DNA of 12,808 nucleotides from Syntrophomonadaceae bacterium (GTDB taxonomy: Bacteria; Bacillota; Dethiobacteria; DTU022). The position numbers were made by a program, and so were the translations under genes. Shown piece by piece: positions 5,584 to 12,633 of this stretch. The stretch is from positions 1-12,808 of the forward strand of contig SLQM01000106.1 of the NCBI GenBank assembly GCA_007131435.1. The letters are read 5' to 3'. The first letter of the stretch is position 1, and each line of letters begins with the position of its first letter. The notes beneath the pieces were generated by a model. The model was not told where the DNA came from and made no database searches. It saw only the letters and a list, made by a program, of their open reading frames with translations.

Positions 5584-7020
5584 TTAAGCAAGGCCAGATA
5601 AGATCTTGTCGATCTCGTTTTTAGCCTTTTCTTCCAACGGCTCAGGCCTGTGATTTTCAATCAGTTCACGAACCCGGGCGGCGGCCTGATCACCCATGGT
5701 CAGGGAGCCATCGGCCAGCCATCTCTGACAGGGGTGGCGGTCCATTAAACTGGGAAACCAGATCTCTGACTTAAAGTGCTCGTAAGTATGGGGATCCGTA
5801 ACAAATTCACCCATGGGTCCAACACGTTTAATAGCATCCAGGGCCAGTGTTACATCGTCTACCTGCACGCCGCGGGCCAGGCGTTTAACATAGCCAATAA
5901 TCTCATCACACATTACCAGCATGGCCAGGCTGCTGCAGTTGCCCCCTTCAAGGTAACCCACGTCATGGACCATGTTGGTGCCGCTCATGGCAGACATCAT
6001 GATCGAGGCGGTTGCTTCTACCGCTGCCTGCTGGTCAACCGCTTTAGAATCGGTGCACCCGGCAGTGCCCCACAGTGGCAAACCGTAAAAATGAGCCATC
6101 TCAGTCAGGGCCGCATGCATCAGGCTAAATTCAGGGCAGCCGTAAGACATGGCCATGGTTTGCATATCTGTAGCAGCAGTAACACCACCAAGTGCTACAG
6201 GGGCTCCTTCCCTTACCAACTGGTGTATAACCAGCCCGCTCAAGCATTCGGCAAGCGTAATAACCAGGGTGCCGGCCAGGCTGACCGGTGAAGTAGCGCC
6301 TGCGGCGGGGGCAGACACGCAAACAAAGGGTATATTGTTTTCTGCCGTAAAAATTAGCTTGTCGAGTGCTTCAACGGTATGGAGCAGGGGAGTATTCGAA
6401 CAGGCAAAGAGGGCCAGGAAAGGACGCTTCTGCAGCTCTTCAAGGCCGCCGGTTACAGCGCTGCACATTTCCAGGATAACCTGGCAGTTCTGGCTGTCAA
6501 AACCCCAGTGGACAATTGGCTTGGTTGTATTTTCCAGAATAGCCTGCAGTTGATACAGGTCGGAATAGCGGGTGGGTACATCCTGGACGGTACCGAAATC
6601 CATGATGAAATCAATATTTTCCAGGGCATCCATCACCCGGGCGGCATTTGCCGTATCGGCTTTCTTTGGGTGCCTTCTTTCACCGCTGTAAGGGTCAATA
6701 GTGTAAGTAGTTGAAGGGCCGGGGCCAAAATAGCAGTTGCCGTCTTCAAAAAGAAGCCTCCTTTCCCCGTTGCGATCGTAAAGGGCAAAACCGGAAGGTG
6801 CAGTCCGGATTGCCTTCTCCACGAGAGCGCGGGGCATTTTAGCATTTTCTCCATCAATGTAGGCGCCCGCTTTTTTCAGCAGTTCCATGGCCCGTTCACA
6901 TTTAACCACCACGCCCACATCTTCCAATACCCCGAGCACAGCATAGTGAATTTCATCGCGCTGGCTGTCTGACAAAACCCTGAATTGCAGCGACCGGTTT
7001 ACAACCTGGTTGCTTTTCAA
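5584..7020 (-). CDS. MttB-family (non-pyrrolysine) corrinoid methyltransferase
   Basis: Member of the trimethylamine methyltransferase superfamily (COG5598). Relatives without pyrrolysine (MtgB, MtpB, MtcB types) move a methyl group from a quaternary amine to a corrinoid protein. The 478-residue TIM-barrel protein shows QFRVLSDSQRDEIHYAVLGV near the N-terminus, FGPGPSTTYTID (about 99-110), GTAGCTDSKAVDQQAAVEA (about 318-336), HDVGYLEGG (352-360) and a C-terminal FVTDPHTYEHF. There is no in-frame TAG, so no pyrrolysine. I prefer TTG at 7020: AAAAGGGGTGA lies just upstream and the family usually opens close to (M)KSN. An ATG at 7044 overlaps the stop of the MoaD-like gene as ATGA, but its GGAGG abuts it with no spacer. 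The adjacent BCCT transporter suggests a betaine substrate. No corrinoid protein or reactivase is encoded here. Its exact substrate cannot be read from the sequence. Confidence 0.88.
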   Translation of the reverse strand: MKSNQVVNRSLQFRVLSDSQRDEIHYAVLGVLEDVGVVVKCERAMELLKKAGAYIDGENAKMPRALVEKAIRTAPSGFALYDRNGERRLLFEDGNCYFGPGPSTTYTIDPYSGERRHPKKADTANAARVMDALENIDFIMDFGTVQDVPTRYSDLYQLQAILENTTKPIVHWGFDSQNCQVILEMCSAVTGGLEELQKRPFLALFACSNTPLLHTVEALDKLIFTAENNIPFVCVSAPAAGATSPVSLAGTLVITLAECLSGLVIHQLVREGAPVALGGVTAATDMQTMAMSYGCPEFSLMHAALTEMAHFYGLPLWGTAGCTDSKAVDQQAAVEATASIMMSAMSGTNMVHDVGYLEGGNCSSLAMLVMCDEIIGYVKRLARGVQVDDVTLALDAIKRVGPMGEFVTDPHTYEHFKSEIWFPSLMDRHPCQRWLADGSLTMGDQAAARVRELIENHRPEPLEEKAKNEIDKILSGLA

Positions 7021-7040
7021 ATCATCACCCCTTTTTAGTT

Positions 7041-7280
7041 TCATCCTCCGGCAGGAGGGCTTACCAGGTTAATCTCACAATCTTCGAATAGCTGCCTGTC
7101 CTTGGGAACAATCCGCTCGTTTAAAACCGCGAACAGCACCATGCGCGGACTAATACCCAGCTCTCCAATCAGCCCTGAAACTGAAAGCGGCTGGTCACTT
7201 TCCACCACTTCCCGTTCAGAGAGGTGAGGGTAAAGCTCTTTCAGGCAGCCGGTTATATTAACAGTTACTTTCAGCGACAT
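7041..7280 (-). CDS. MoaD/ThiS-family small sulfur-carrier-like protein
   Basis: Protein of 79 residues with the ubiquitin-like MoaD/ThiS shape: an opening beta strand (LKVTVNITG), the SGLIGELGI helix, VLFAVLNERIVP, and the C-terminal EINLVSPPAGG whose Gly-Gly ending is adenylated and thiocarboxylated in this family. MoaD proteins supply the dithiolene sulfurs of the pterin cofactor. One placed directly after an AOR gene probably serves tungsten- or molybdopterin assembly for that enzyme. It is interlocked with both neighbours: an alternative TTG at 7289 overlaps the AOR stop codon (TTGA), and its own stop overlaps an ATG of the MttB-family frame (ATGA). I chose ATG 7280 as the more usual start, although the SD is weak, so translation probably depends on coupling to AOR. 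A ThiS-like role in thiamin synthesis is less likely in this setting. Confidence 0.82.
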   Translation of the reverse strand: MSLKVTVNITGCLKELYPHLSEREVVESDQPLSVSGLIGELGISPRMVLFAVLNERIVPKDRQLFEDCEINLVSPPAGG

Positions 7281-7285
7281 GTTTA

Positions 7286-9151
7286 TCAATCCAAACCGAA
7301 CCGGGCCAGGGTTTGAGGTTTAGGAATACCATTTTTGTCCCAGCCCCGTTTTTCATAATATTCATCAAGCATTTTGTCCAGGATCTCTTTACTGATATAG
7401 CGCCCTTCGTTCGGCCCGCTGGGTACCGGTTCTTCCATGAAGCGCCGCGGCGGGTAATCCCAATCACGCCCAAAACCTTCAATATGTTTCACATTGAACT
7501 GCCTTGTCAGCTGCCAAATCCGCTCGGAAATTGCCAGCATTTCCTGCCAGGAGAGCCTGCGCCCGGTAATCAGTTCAAATACTTCTTCGTAATGGAAGGT
7601 TTCAAAACCGATTTCCATCGATTGCAGGCGGCAGATTCCGAGGGCATCGAACAGGGGGCGGCTGTGCTGCATAGAAATAACATGGTCGACCTTCCCGTCG
7701 GGAGTTGATATTTCCAGTTTGCCGCCTGTTCCGGCTTCGATCAGCTCACTTACATCAGCATCGGATTGCGACACATCGTAACCGAGCGCCCAGGAACGGT
7801 TGTGGTGCGCACCCACATCGGCGGTCATGTACGACAGCATCATCCCGGGGGCATTGCGGCATTCATAGCCCGACCATTCCAACCCTTTAACGTGAATGGC
7901 ATAGCTTTCCGAACCGTCACCAAAAATAGCAGCAGCTTGTTTTACACCTTCGGCCAAAACATCGCCTATCCCTTCCCGGGCAGCTATTTTCTCCAGCAGG
8001 TAGACTGTATCTTCAAGGCTGCCGAAAGAAATTTCCCTGCCTACCTCTTCGGCACTGATTACCCCTTTTTCAAAACACTCCATGGCAAAGGAAACTACCA
8101 CGCCCGCTGAGATGGTATCGATACCCAGCTGGTCACAGACATAGTTGGCGTAAGCCACTTCTTCAATCTCTTCCAGGCAGCAGCTGCCGCCCAGGGTAGC
8201 AATACTTTCATATTCAGGGCCCTCAACATAGGCGCTGCCCAGGGCTGTAGTAGTGTGGCCGTACTTGCCGCAGGGGGTGGGGCAGCCGAAACAGCCCTTG
8301 TCAGTAACCAGCAGGCGGTCGACAATGGCCTGGCCGTTAATTTTTTCATGGAATTCAGCATATGAAGTCTGGAAATTGCGGGTCGGGAATGCTCCCACTT
8401 CGTTTGCCCAATCGGTTATACTGGCTGTTCCGAAGGGAGTCCAGGTTTTGAACCCCGGCTTGCCGAAACAGACCTTATACATTTCTTCTCCCTTTTCCTG
8501 GGCCCTTTTGGCATCAAAGACTGGGATTTTCTTTGTTCCGCGCACCGCCACTGCCTTGATATTTTTTGAACCGAGCACCGCGGCAACGCCGGTGCGCCCG
8601 GCCTGGCGGCCAAAGTCATGTGATATACAGGCAAATGCCACCTTGTTTTCACCTGCAGGGCCGATTGTCAGCAACTGGTAATCTTCCCCCAGTCTCTCTT
8701 TCAGCTCTTGTTCAGCCTCGATCGCCCCCTTGCCCTTAAGGCCCTGATCCGGCACTATCTTAACTGTTTCATTATCAATGATGATCGTGGATAGCTGATC
8801 AGCTTTCCCTTCAATGATCATGCAGTCGTAACCGGCATATTTCAGGGTTGGTCCGAAATGTCCGCCCAGGTTACTGTCTCCATAACCGCCGGTAGCGGGT
8901 GAGAGCGCTCCAAAATGGGTCTTGCCGCTGCCGGGCAGCAGGTGCCCGCTGAGGGGGCCCGTGGCAACAACTATAATATTTTCGGGACCCAGGGGATCTG
9001 TTCCCGGATCGAGCCTGTCGTAAAGCAGGCGGGCCACGAACCCGCGGCCGCCCAGGTAGTCCCGGGCCAGGTCTTCAGGAATATGATCAGCACTTGCTTT
9101 CCCGGTATTTAGATTGATGGTTAGTATTTTTCCGGCATATCCATATAACAT
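7286..9151 (-). CDS. Aldehyde:ferredoxin oxidoreductase family protein (AOR, tungsten/molybdenum)
   Basis: AOR enzymes oxidise aldehydes to carboxylic acids at a bis-pterin tungsten (or molybdenum) centre and reduce ferredoxin through one 4Fe-4S cluster. The 621-residue length is normal. The N-terminal domain opens with MLYGYAGKILTINLNTGK and has ARDYLGGRGFVARLLYD (29-45). The cluster ligands are visible as CFGCPTPC (Cys287, 290, 294) and a late Cys507 in ALGICRLQ, spaced almost as in the Pyrococcus enzyme. GPEYES (311-316) and GAHH (447-450) match the places of the Glu and His near the metal. The start is ATG 9151, with GGGAG 7 bases upstream; the frame extends to 9214 but that stretch overlaps the ferredoxin gene. 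It follows the polyferredoxin by 14 bases and overlaps the alternative start of the MoaD-like gene. Substrate unproven; I infer an aldehyde released by the flavin dehydrogenase of the same operon. Confidence 0.93.
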   Translation of the reverse strand: MLYGYAGKILTINLNTGKASADHIPEDLARDYLGGRGFVARLLYDRLDPGTDPLGPENIIVVATGPLSGHLLPGSGKTHFGALSPATGGYGDSNLGGHFGPTLKYAGYDCMIIEGKADQLSTIIIDNETVKIVPDQGLKGKGAIEAEQELKERLGEDYQLLTIGPAGENKVAFACISHDFGRQAGRTGVAAVLGSKNIKAVAVRGTKKIPVFDAKRAQEKGEEMYKVCFGKPGFKTWTPFGTASITDWANEVGAFPTRNFQTSYAEFHEKINGQAIVDRLLVTDKGCFGCPTPCGKYGHTTTALGSAYVEGPEYESIATLGGSCCLEEIEEVAYANYVCDQLGIDTISAGVVVSFAMECFEKGVISAEEVGREISFGSLEDTVYLLEKIAAREGIGDVLAEGVKQAAAIFGDGSESYAIHVKGLEWSGYECRNAPGMMLSYMTADVGAHHNRSWALGYDVSQSDADVSELIEAGTGGKLEISTPDGKVDHVISMQHSRPLFDALGICRLQSMEIGFETFHYEEVFELITGRRLSWQEMLAISERIWQLTRQFNVKHIEGFGRDWDYPPRRFMEEPVPSGPNEGRYISKEILDKMLDEYYEKRGWDKNGIPKPQTLARFGLD

Positions 9152-9165
9152 CTTTATTCTCCCTT

Positions 9166-9549
9166 TCAGCCCTGGTCTGCCAGGACTGCCTGGCGGGGGC
9201 ACAGTTCTACACATTTACCGCAGCCGGTACACTTGGCAGGGTATTCAGATTCGGTTACTACCATTACATCAAAGGGGCAGCTGTCGATGCAGATTAAACA
9301 CTGCGTGCAGAGCTCATAATCGATATTGTATTCGCCGTCACGCTCGAGTATTGCATCTTCAGGGCAGGAATCGGCACAGATACCGCACTGGTTACAGTAG
9401 GCGATCTTGTAGGTGCCCGGGTCAGGAAATTCACCCTTAATTTTCAGCAGCGCCTGCGAAGGCTGCACGGCACCGGCATTGTGCAGGGCACAGACTACCC
9501 GGCAGACATTGCAGCCTGAACAGCGCTCTTCTTTAACTGTCAGTTTCAT
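9166..9549 (-). CDS. Polyferredoxin-type electron-transfer protein with four 4Fe-4S clusters
   Basis: Protein of 127 residues with sixteen Cys in four complete CxxCxxCxxxC sets: 10/13/16/20, 52/55/58/62, 81/84/87/91 and 107/110/113/117, the last three followed by Pro as in bacterial ferredoxins. It is of the HycB/DmsB-like iron-sulfur subunit type often found beside AOR-family genes, where it carries electrons between the pterin enzyme and a ferredoxin or another oxidoreductase. I chose ATG 9549 with GAGGTGAT just upstream; a GTG at 9558 in the same frame lies inside that SD. It ends 14 bases before the AOR start, so the two are surely co-transcribed and probably form a complex. The two genes upstream of the SoxB-like subunit also encode iron-sulfur proteins, so it could alternatively bridge the flavin complex to AOR. 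Confidence 0.9.
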   Translation of the reverse strand: MKLTVKEERCSGCNVCRVVCALHNAGAVQPSQALLKIKGEFPDPGTYKIAYCNQCGICADSCPEDAILERDGEYNIDYELCTQCLICIDSCPFDVMVVTESEYPAKCTGCGKCVELCPRQAVLADQG

Positions 9550-9575
9550 AATTATCACCTCGGTCGGTTATTCTT

Positions 9576-9597
9576 TGATCAGGCCAGCGCATGATCA
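9576..9597. repeat. TGATCA pair over the stop codon of the SoxB-like gene
   Basis: Two TGATCA hexamers (9576-9581 and 9592-9597) flank 10 bases. Because TGATCA is itself a palindrome, the pair is both a direct and an inverted repeat. The right copy contains the stop codon of the SoxB-like gene. It could form a 6-pair hairpin in the 45-base gap before the ferredoxin gene, perhaps for mRNA processing, but chance is possible. Confidence 0.25.
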
Positions 9598-10740
9598 GAC
9601 TACAGCAGGTTCAACAATCAGTTCGCCTTTTTCAAAGCGTTCAATACTTAAAATATCAATGGGCAGGGTTGTCTCCTGCCCGGCAACAGCCTGGGCAACC
9701 AGTTCACCGATCATCGGTGAAAGCATGAAACCCTTGCCGCAGCCCAGGGCCAGATAGTACCCTTCAATTCCCGGAACAGGCCCGAGGACAGGCTGGCCAT
9801 CGGGCGATATCCCGTAATGACCGGCCCAGTGCCTGATCACATTTACATTTTTCATGATCGGAAACTGCTCTATTATTTTTTCAGCCAGCTCCCTGATGAA
9901 CTGCCAGCTGCAGCTATAGTTGATTCCTTCCGGTTCGTGCGGGTCACCATAACCGATCAGCATTGACCCATTAACAACCTGCTGGCAGTAGGATTTATGG
10001 AAAAAGTTCATAACCAGCGGTTTAAGGAAGGGTTCGAGCGGTTCGGTTACCACAATCTGGTGCCTCTCCGGTTTCACCGGCAGATCATGTCCCAGCATTT
10101 CGCTGATCAGGCGGGCATAGGCCCCGGTTGCATTGACGACAAGGGGTGTTGATATTTCACCCCTGTTGGTAAGCACTGCCTTCACGGCGCCATCTTCTAA
10201 CCTGAACCCGGTTACCTCTGTATAGGTGTAGATATTAACGCCCAGCTTCCTGGCTGCACGGGCATAAGCATCGGTCACCTTGAAGGGGTTGGCCTGCCCG
10301 TCTTCCATGCAGATGGTGGAGGCAACCACTCTTTCCGTATTCACTGCCGGGGCAATTTCTTTTACATCATCTATGCTGAGAAACTGAACCGGGATACCCA
10401 GCCTTTCCTGCAGGGCCAGGTTGTTTTTCAGCATGGCCGCTTCTTTTTCCGAATAGGTAATCATCAGGTAACCGTTCTGCCTGAATTCAACATCATCTTC
10501 ATATTCAAGCATTTCGTTCATTACTTCGAAGTGCTTAATACTGCCGCGCGAAATCAGGCAGTTCATTTCCGTTCCCCACTGCTGGCGGATACCGGCAGCG
10601 CAGCGCCCGGTTGAACCGCGGCAGAGGTAGCCTTTTTCCAGGACGACCACTCTCCTGAACCCTGAGCGGGCCAGGTTATAGGCCGTGGCGCAGCCTATTG
10701 AGCCTCCGCCTATGACAACAACATCAGCTGTTTTTTGCAT
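9595..10740 (-). CDS. FAD-dependent amine/amino acid dehydrogenase, DAO/SoxB-like catalytic subunit
   Basis: The 381-residue flavoprotein belongs to the D-amino-acid oxidase/glycine oxidase/sarcosine oxidase beta group. The FAD-binding motif VVIGGGSIGCATA sits at 8-20 with the acidic VVLEKG end of strand 2 at about 32-37. GSTGRCAAGIRQQW follows at 43-56, where relatives have the flavin-loop GST/R motif. The C-terminal part has HWAGHYGISPDGQPVLGPVP and LGCGKGFMLSPMIGELVAQ, both typical of SoxB-like enzymes. This family oxidises the C-N bond of secondary or N-alkylated amino acids (sarcosine, dimethylglycine, proline, opines). The start is ATG 10740 with AGGGGTGG upstream, overlapping the end of the BFD-like gene by 17 bases. 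The neighbouring HcnA-, HcnB-, 4Fe-4S- and BFD-like subunits mark it as a dehydrogenase passing electrons to iron-sulfur clusters, not to oxygen. The exact substrate is unknown. Confidence 0.9.
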   Translation of the reverse strand: MQKTADVVVIGGGSIGCATAYNLARSGFRRVVVLEKGYLCRGSTGRCAAGIRQQWGTEMNCLISRGSIKHFEVMNEMLEYEDDVEFRQNGYLMITYSEKEAAMLKNNLALQERLGIPVQFLSIDDVKEIAPAVNTERVVASTICMEDGQANPFKVTDAYARAARKLGVNIYTYTEVTGFRLEDGAVKAVLTNRGEISTPLVVNATGAYARLISEMLGHDLPVKPERHQIVVTEPLEPFLKPLVMNFFHKSYCQQVVNGSMLIGYGDPHEPEGINYSCSWQFIRELAEKIIEQFPIMKNVNVIRHWAGHYGISPDGQPVLGPVPGIEGYYLALGCGKGFMLSPMIGELVAQAVAGQETTLPIDILSIERFEKGELIVEPAVV

Positions 10741-11008
10741 CTTGATCCACCCCTGCTATTGCAGCAAAATTTATCGGCTTGGTTGGCGGCCTGAAGGTTG
10801 AGAGATCTATTTCTGCAGGACTTATACCACCGGCCCTGGCCAGTTCATTTAAAAGGTGCCGGCGGCAGGTTCTACCCTGGCAGGCGCCCATGCCGATGCG
10901 TGAAACCCTTTTAATTTCTTCGAAACCTGAATAACCCCTGGCAATCCACTCCCGGATTTCTTCAGCGGTTAAATCTTCACAGCGGCAGATAATTGTTTTA
11001 TCACACAT
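10724..11008 (-). CDS. Stand-alone BFD-like [2Fe-2S]-binding protein
   Basis: Protein of 94 residues with a bacterioferritin-associated-ferredoxin (BFD) domain: CRC at residues 8-10 and CQGRTC at 43-48 supply four Cys for a [2Fe-2S] cluster. Between them is a helical ADP-like spacer (DLTAEEIREWIARGYSGFEE). In hydrogen cyanide synthase HcnB and opine oxidase subunits this domain is normally fused to the C-terminus of the FAD/NAD(P) subunit; here it is a separate gene and the FAD subunit lacks it. I chose ATG 11008 with GAGAGG 9 bases upstream. The frame extends to a TTG at 11047 without an SD, and another ATG at 11017 abuts the SD. It overlaps the SoxB-like gene by 17 bases, suggesting coupled synthesis. 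Probable role: electron transfer between the two flavin subunits or out of the complex. Confidence 0.87.
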   Translation of the reverse strand: MCDKTIICRCEDLTAEEIREWIARGYSGFEEIKRVSRIGMGACQGRTCRRHLLNELARAGGISPAEIDLSTFRPPTKPINFAAIAGVDQDAKNS

Positions 11009-11050
11009 AAAAATCATCCTCTCCCAGGATCTGGCACTATTTGGCAAACT

Positions 11051-11539
11051 TTATTGTTTCACTTTTATACTGCGCACTTCATGGGCCAGATCCTTGGGCA
11101 CTTCAAGGGTCAGAACATGGGTAGTGCTCTTTTTTGCCGAAGGCCGAACCTTTTTCACCCTGACCTGGCCAACAGTCTCTCCCTTACGATTCAGCCCTTC
11201 AACAATATCCCCTTCAGCTGGTACAGGCTTAAATTCCCAGGGGATTGAGAGCAGGGCCTGGTTTTCAGAATAAGTTTCATCGACTATAAATATTGCCAGG
11301 CCGGGACAGGCGCCGATACAAATGCCACAGCCATTACACTTTTCAAAGTCCATGCGGGGCAGGTCGTTTATATCTTCAAAGGGCAGGAAACAGCCCTGCT
11401 TACAGGATGTATAGCAGGGATCGCAGGGTATTTCCTGGAAACATTCAACGATCACTACCGGCCCGGAGGCAAGGCGCTCTTTTGAGGGCATAACCTCCTC
11501 AATCTGCTTTTTTTCCGGAACTCCGCTTTTCGAGAGCAT
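11051..11539 (-). CDS. 4Fe-4S protein of the flavin dehydrogenase complex
   Basis: Protein of 162 residues. The N-terminal half has two Cys groups: ECFQEIPCDPCYTSCKQGC with Cys at 33, 39, 42, 46 and 50, and CNGCGICIGACPG with Cys at 68, 71, 74 and 78. The second is a normal 4Fe-4S ferredoxin motif. The first is an atypical set with an IPCxPC core, and I infer a second 4Fe-4S cluster there. The C-terminal half (about 95-162) has no Cys and looks like a small beta domain (EGDIVEGLNRKGETVGQVRV); I do not recognise it. The start is ATG 11539 with AAGGAGG 7 bases upstream, and it shares one base with the upstream stop (TGATG). The dye-linked L-proline dehydrogenase complexes of archaea also carry ferredoxin-like small subunits. 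Here it probably links the flavin subunits to the ferredoxin pool. Confidence 0.85.
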   Translation of the reverse strand: MLSKSGVPEKKQIEEVMPSKERLASGPVVIVECFQEIPCDPCYTSCKQGCFLPFEDINDLPRMDFEKCNGCGICIGACPGLAIFIVDETYSENQALLSIPWEFKPVPAEGDIVEGLNRKGETVGQVRVKKVRPSAKKSTTHVLTLEVPKDLAHEVRSIKVKQ

Positions 11540-12633
11540 CAGGAAGCCTCCTTCCCGGCCAGGTTCAGTCTCTCCAGGCCGCTGCGAATCTTCTCGCCGG
11601 CAGGGCCCCTTCTTAAAGCATCTAGTTCAAGCCTTGCTGCCTTTACCAGTTCACCGTAGCTATCCCGGCCATAACCAAGGTTATAGGCTGCTTTAAGGCC
11701 GGCTAGAGTGCCTTCCACCATGGCGGCGCTGGCCTCTTCAATCCCGCTGACATCGCCGGCAACGAATATATTTTTTACAGATGTTTCAAGGGTTTCATCA
11801 CATAAGGGAACGTGGCCGCCAAGCTCGGGAATATATGCCATCCTGCAGCCGGCCTGGAAGAGAATCTCTGTCAGGGGAGTCAGCCCGACGGCAATGCAGA
11901 GCACATCTACTTCAAGCTCTTTTTCAGTTCCGGCAAGCGGCTTAAAATCTGCATCTATTTCAGCAACCGTAATTTTCTCCAGGGTTTCCCTGCCGTGGGC
12001 AGAGAGGACTGTATGCGAGGTCCAGATGGGCACTCCCATGCGCCGCACTTTCGATGCGTGAACATGATAGGCCCCGATATTGGGCAGCGCTTCAATAATT
12101 GCCAGCACTTCAACGCCGGCCTGCAGCAGCTGGTAGCTGACGATAACCCCGATATTACCGGCCCCAAGCATGGCAACTTTTTTTCCGGGAAGAATTCCAT
12201 GGACATTCATTAAGGTCTGCACCGCGCCTGCCCCGTATATACTGGGCAGGTCACAGTTGGGAAACATTAGCGTGTTTTCCTGGGCCCCGGTGGCCATAAT
12301 TAAGGCTTCCGGCTTGATCGTGGAAAACTTTCCTTCTTTCTCCAGCGAAAGGACTCCGTCTTCGTAATAACCTAAGACGGTTGTGTTTTCATAGATATTA
12401 ATATTGGGATCTTCCTTTACTGCCTTCCCCAGCTTCTCTGCTATTTTGAAACCTCTTTCAGAGGCATAATGCTCCTTGGAACCGAAAAACATGTGTGTCT
12501 GTTTTACCAGCTGGCCGCCCAGGAATGGATCCCTTTCCACCAGGGTTACCCTTGCTCCCTGCCCGGCGGCAGCCAGGGCTCCCTTCAGGCCGGCAGGGCC
12601 GCTGCCGACAATCAGAATTTCGGTCTTATCCAC
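11539..12633 (-). CDS. HcnB/SoxA-like FAD/NAD(P)-binding oxidoreductase subunit
   Basis: Protein of 364 residues with two dinucleotide-binding folds: ILIVGSGPAGLKGALAAA near the N-terminus (G10, G12, G15) and KKVAMLGAGNIGVIVSYQ around 151-168. A late NIFVAGDVSG (about 289-298) closes the FAD site. It is of the thioredoxin-reductase-like type found as HcnB, as the opine oxidase A subunit, as the middle domain of sarcosine oxidase alpha, and as the alpha subunit of dye-linked L-proline dehydrogenases. It lacks the usual C-terminal BFD domain, which is encoded separately two genes downstream. I chose GTG 12633, with GGGGG 8 bases upstream, overlapping the stop of the HcnA-like gene by 8 bases; a GTG at 12642 is nearly as good. 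Its downstream junction is the TGATG shared with the 4Fe-4S gene. Likely role: electron relay, perhaps with NAD(P), for the SoxB-like subunit. Confidence 0.87.
   Translation of the reverse strand: MDKTEILIVGSGPAGLKGALAAAGQGARVTLVERDPFLGGQLVKQTHMFFGSKEHYASERGFKIAEKLGKAVKEDPNINIYENTTVLGYYEDGVLSLEKEGKFSTIKPEALIMATGAQENTLMFPNCDLPSIYGAGAVQTLMNVHGILPGKKVAMLGAGNIGVIVSYQLLQAGVEVLAIIEALPNIGAYHVHASKVRRMGVPIWTSHTVLSAHGRETLEKITVAEIDADFKPLAGTEKELEVDVLCIAVGLTPLTEILFQAGCRMAYIPELGGHVPLCDETLETSVKNIFVAGDVSGIEEASAAMVEGTLAGLKAAYNLGYGRDSYGELVKAARLELDALRRGPAGEKIRSGLERLNLAGKEAS

Noticed and set aside
5776..6291. 171-codon plus-strand frame inside the MttB-family gene
   Set aside because: Antisense to conserved MttB-family sequence; the His-rich translation reflects the complement of the real codons.
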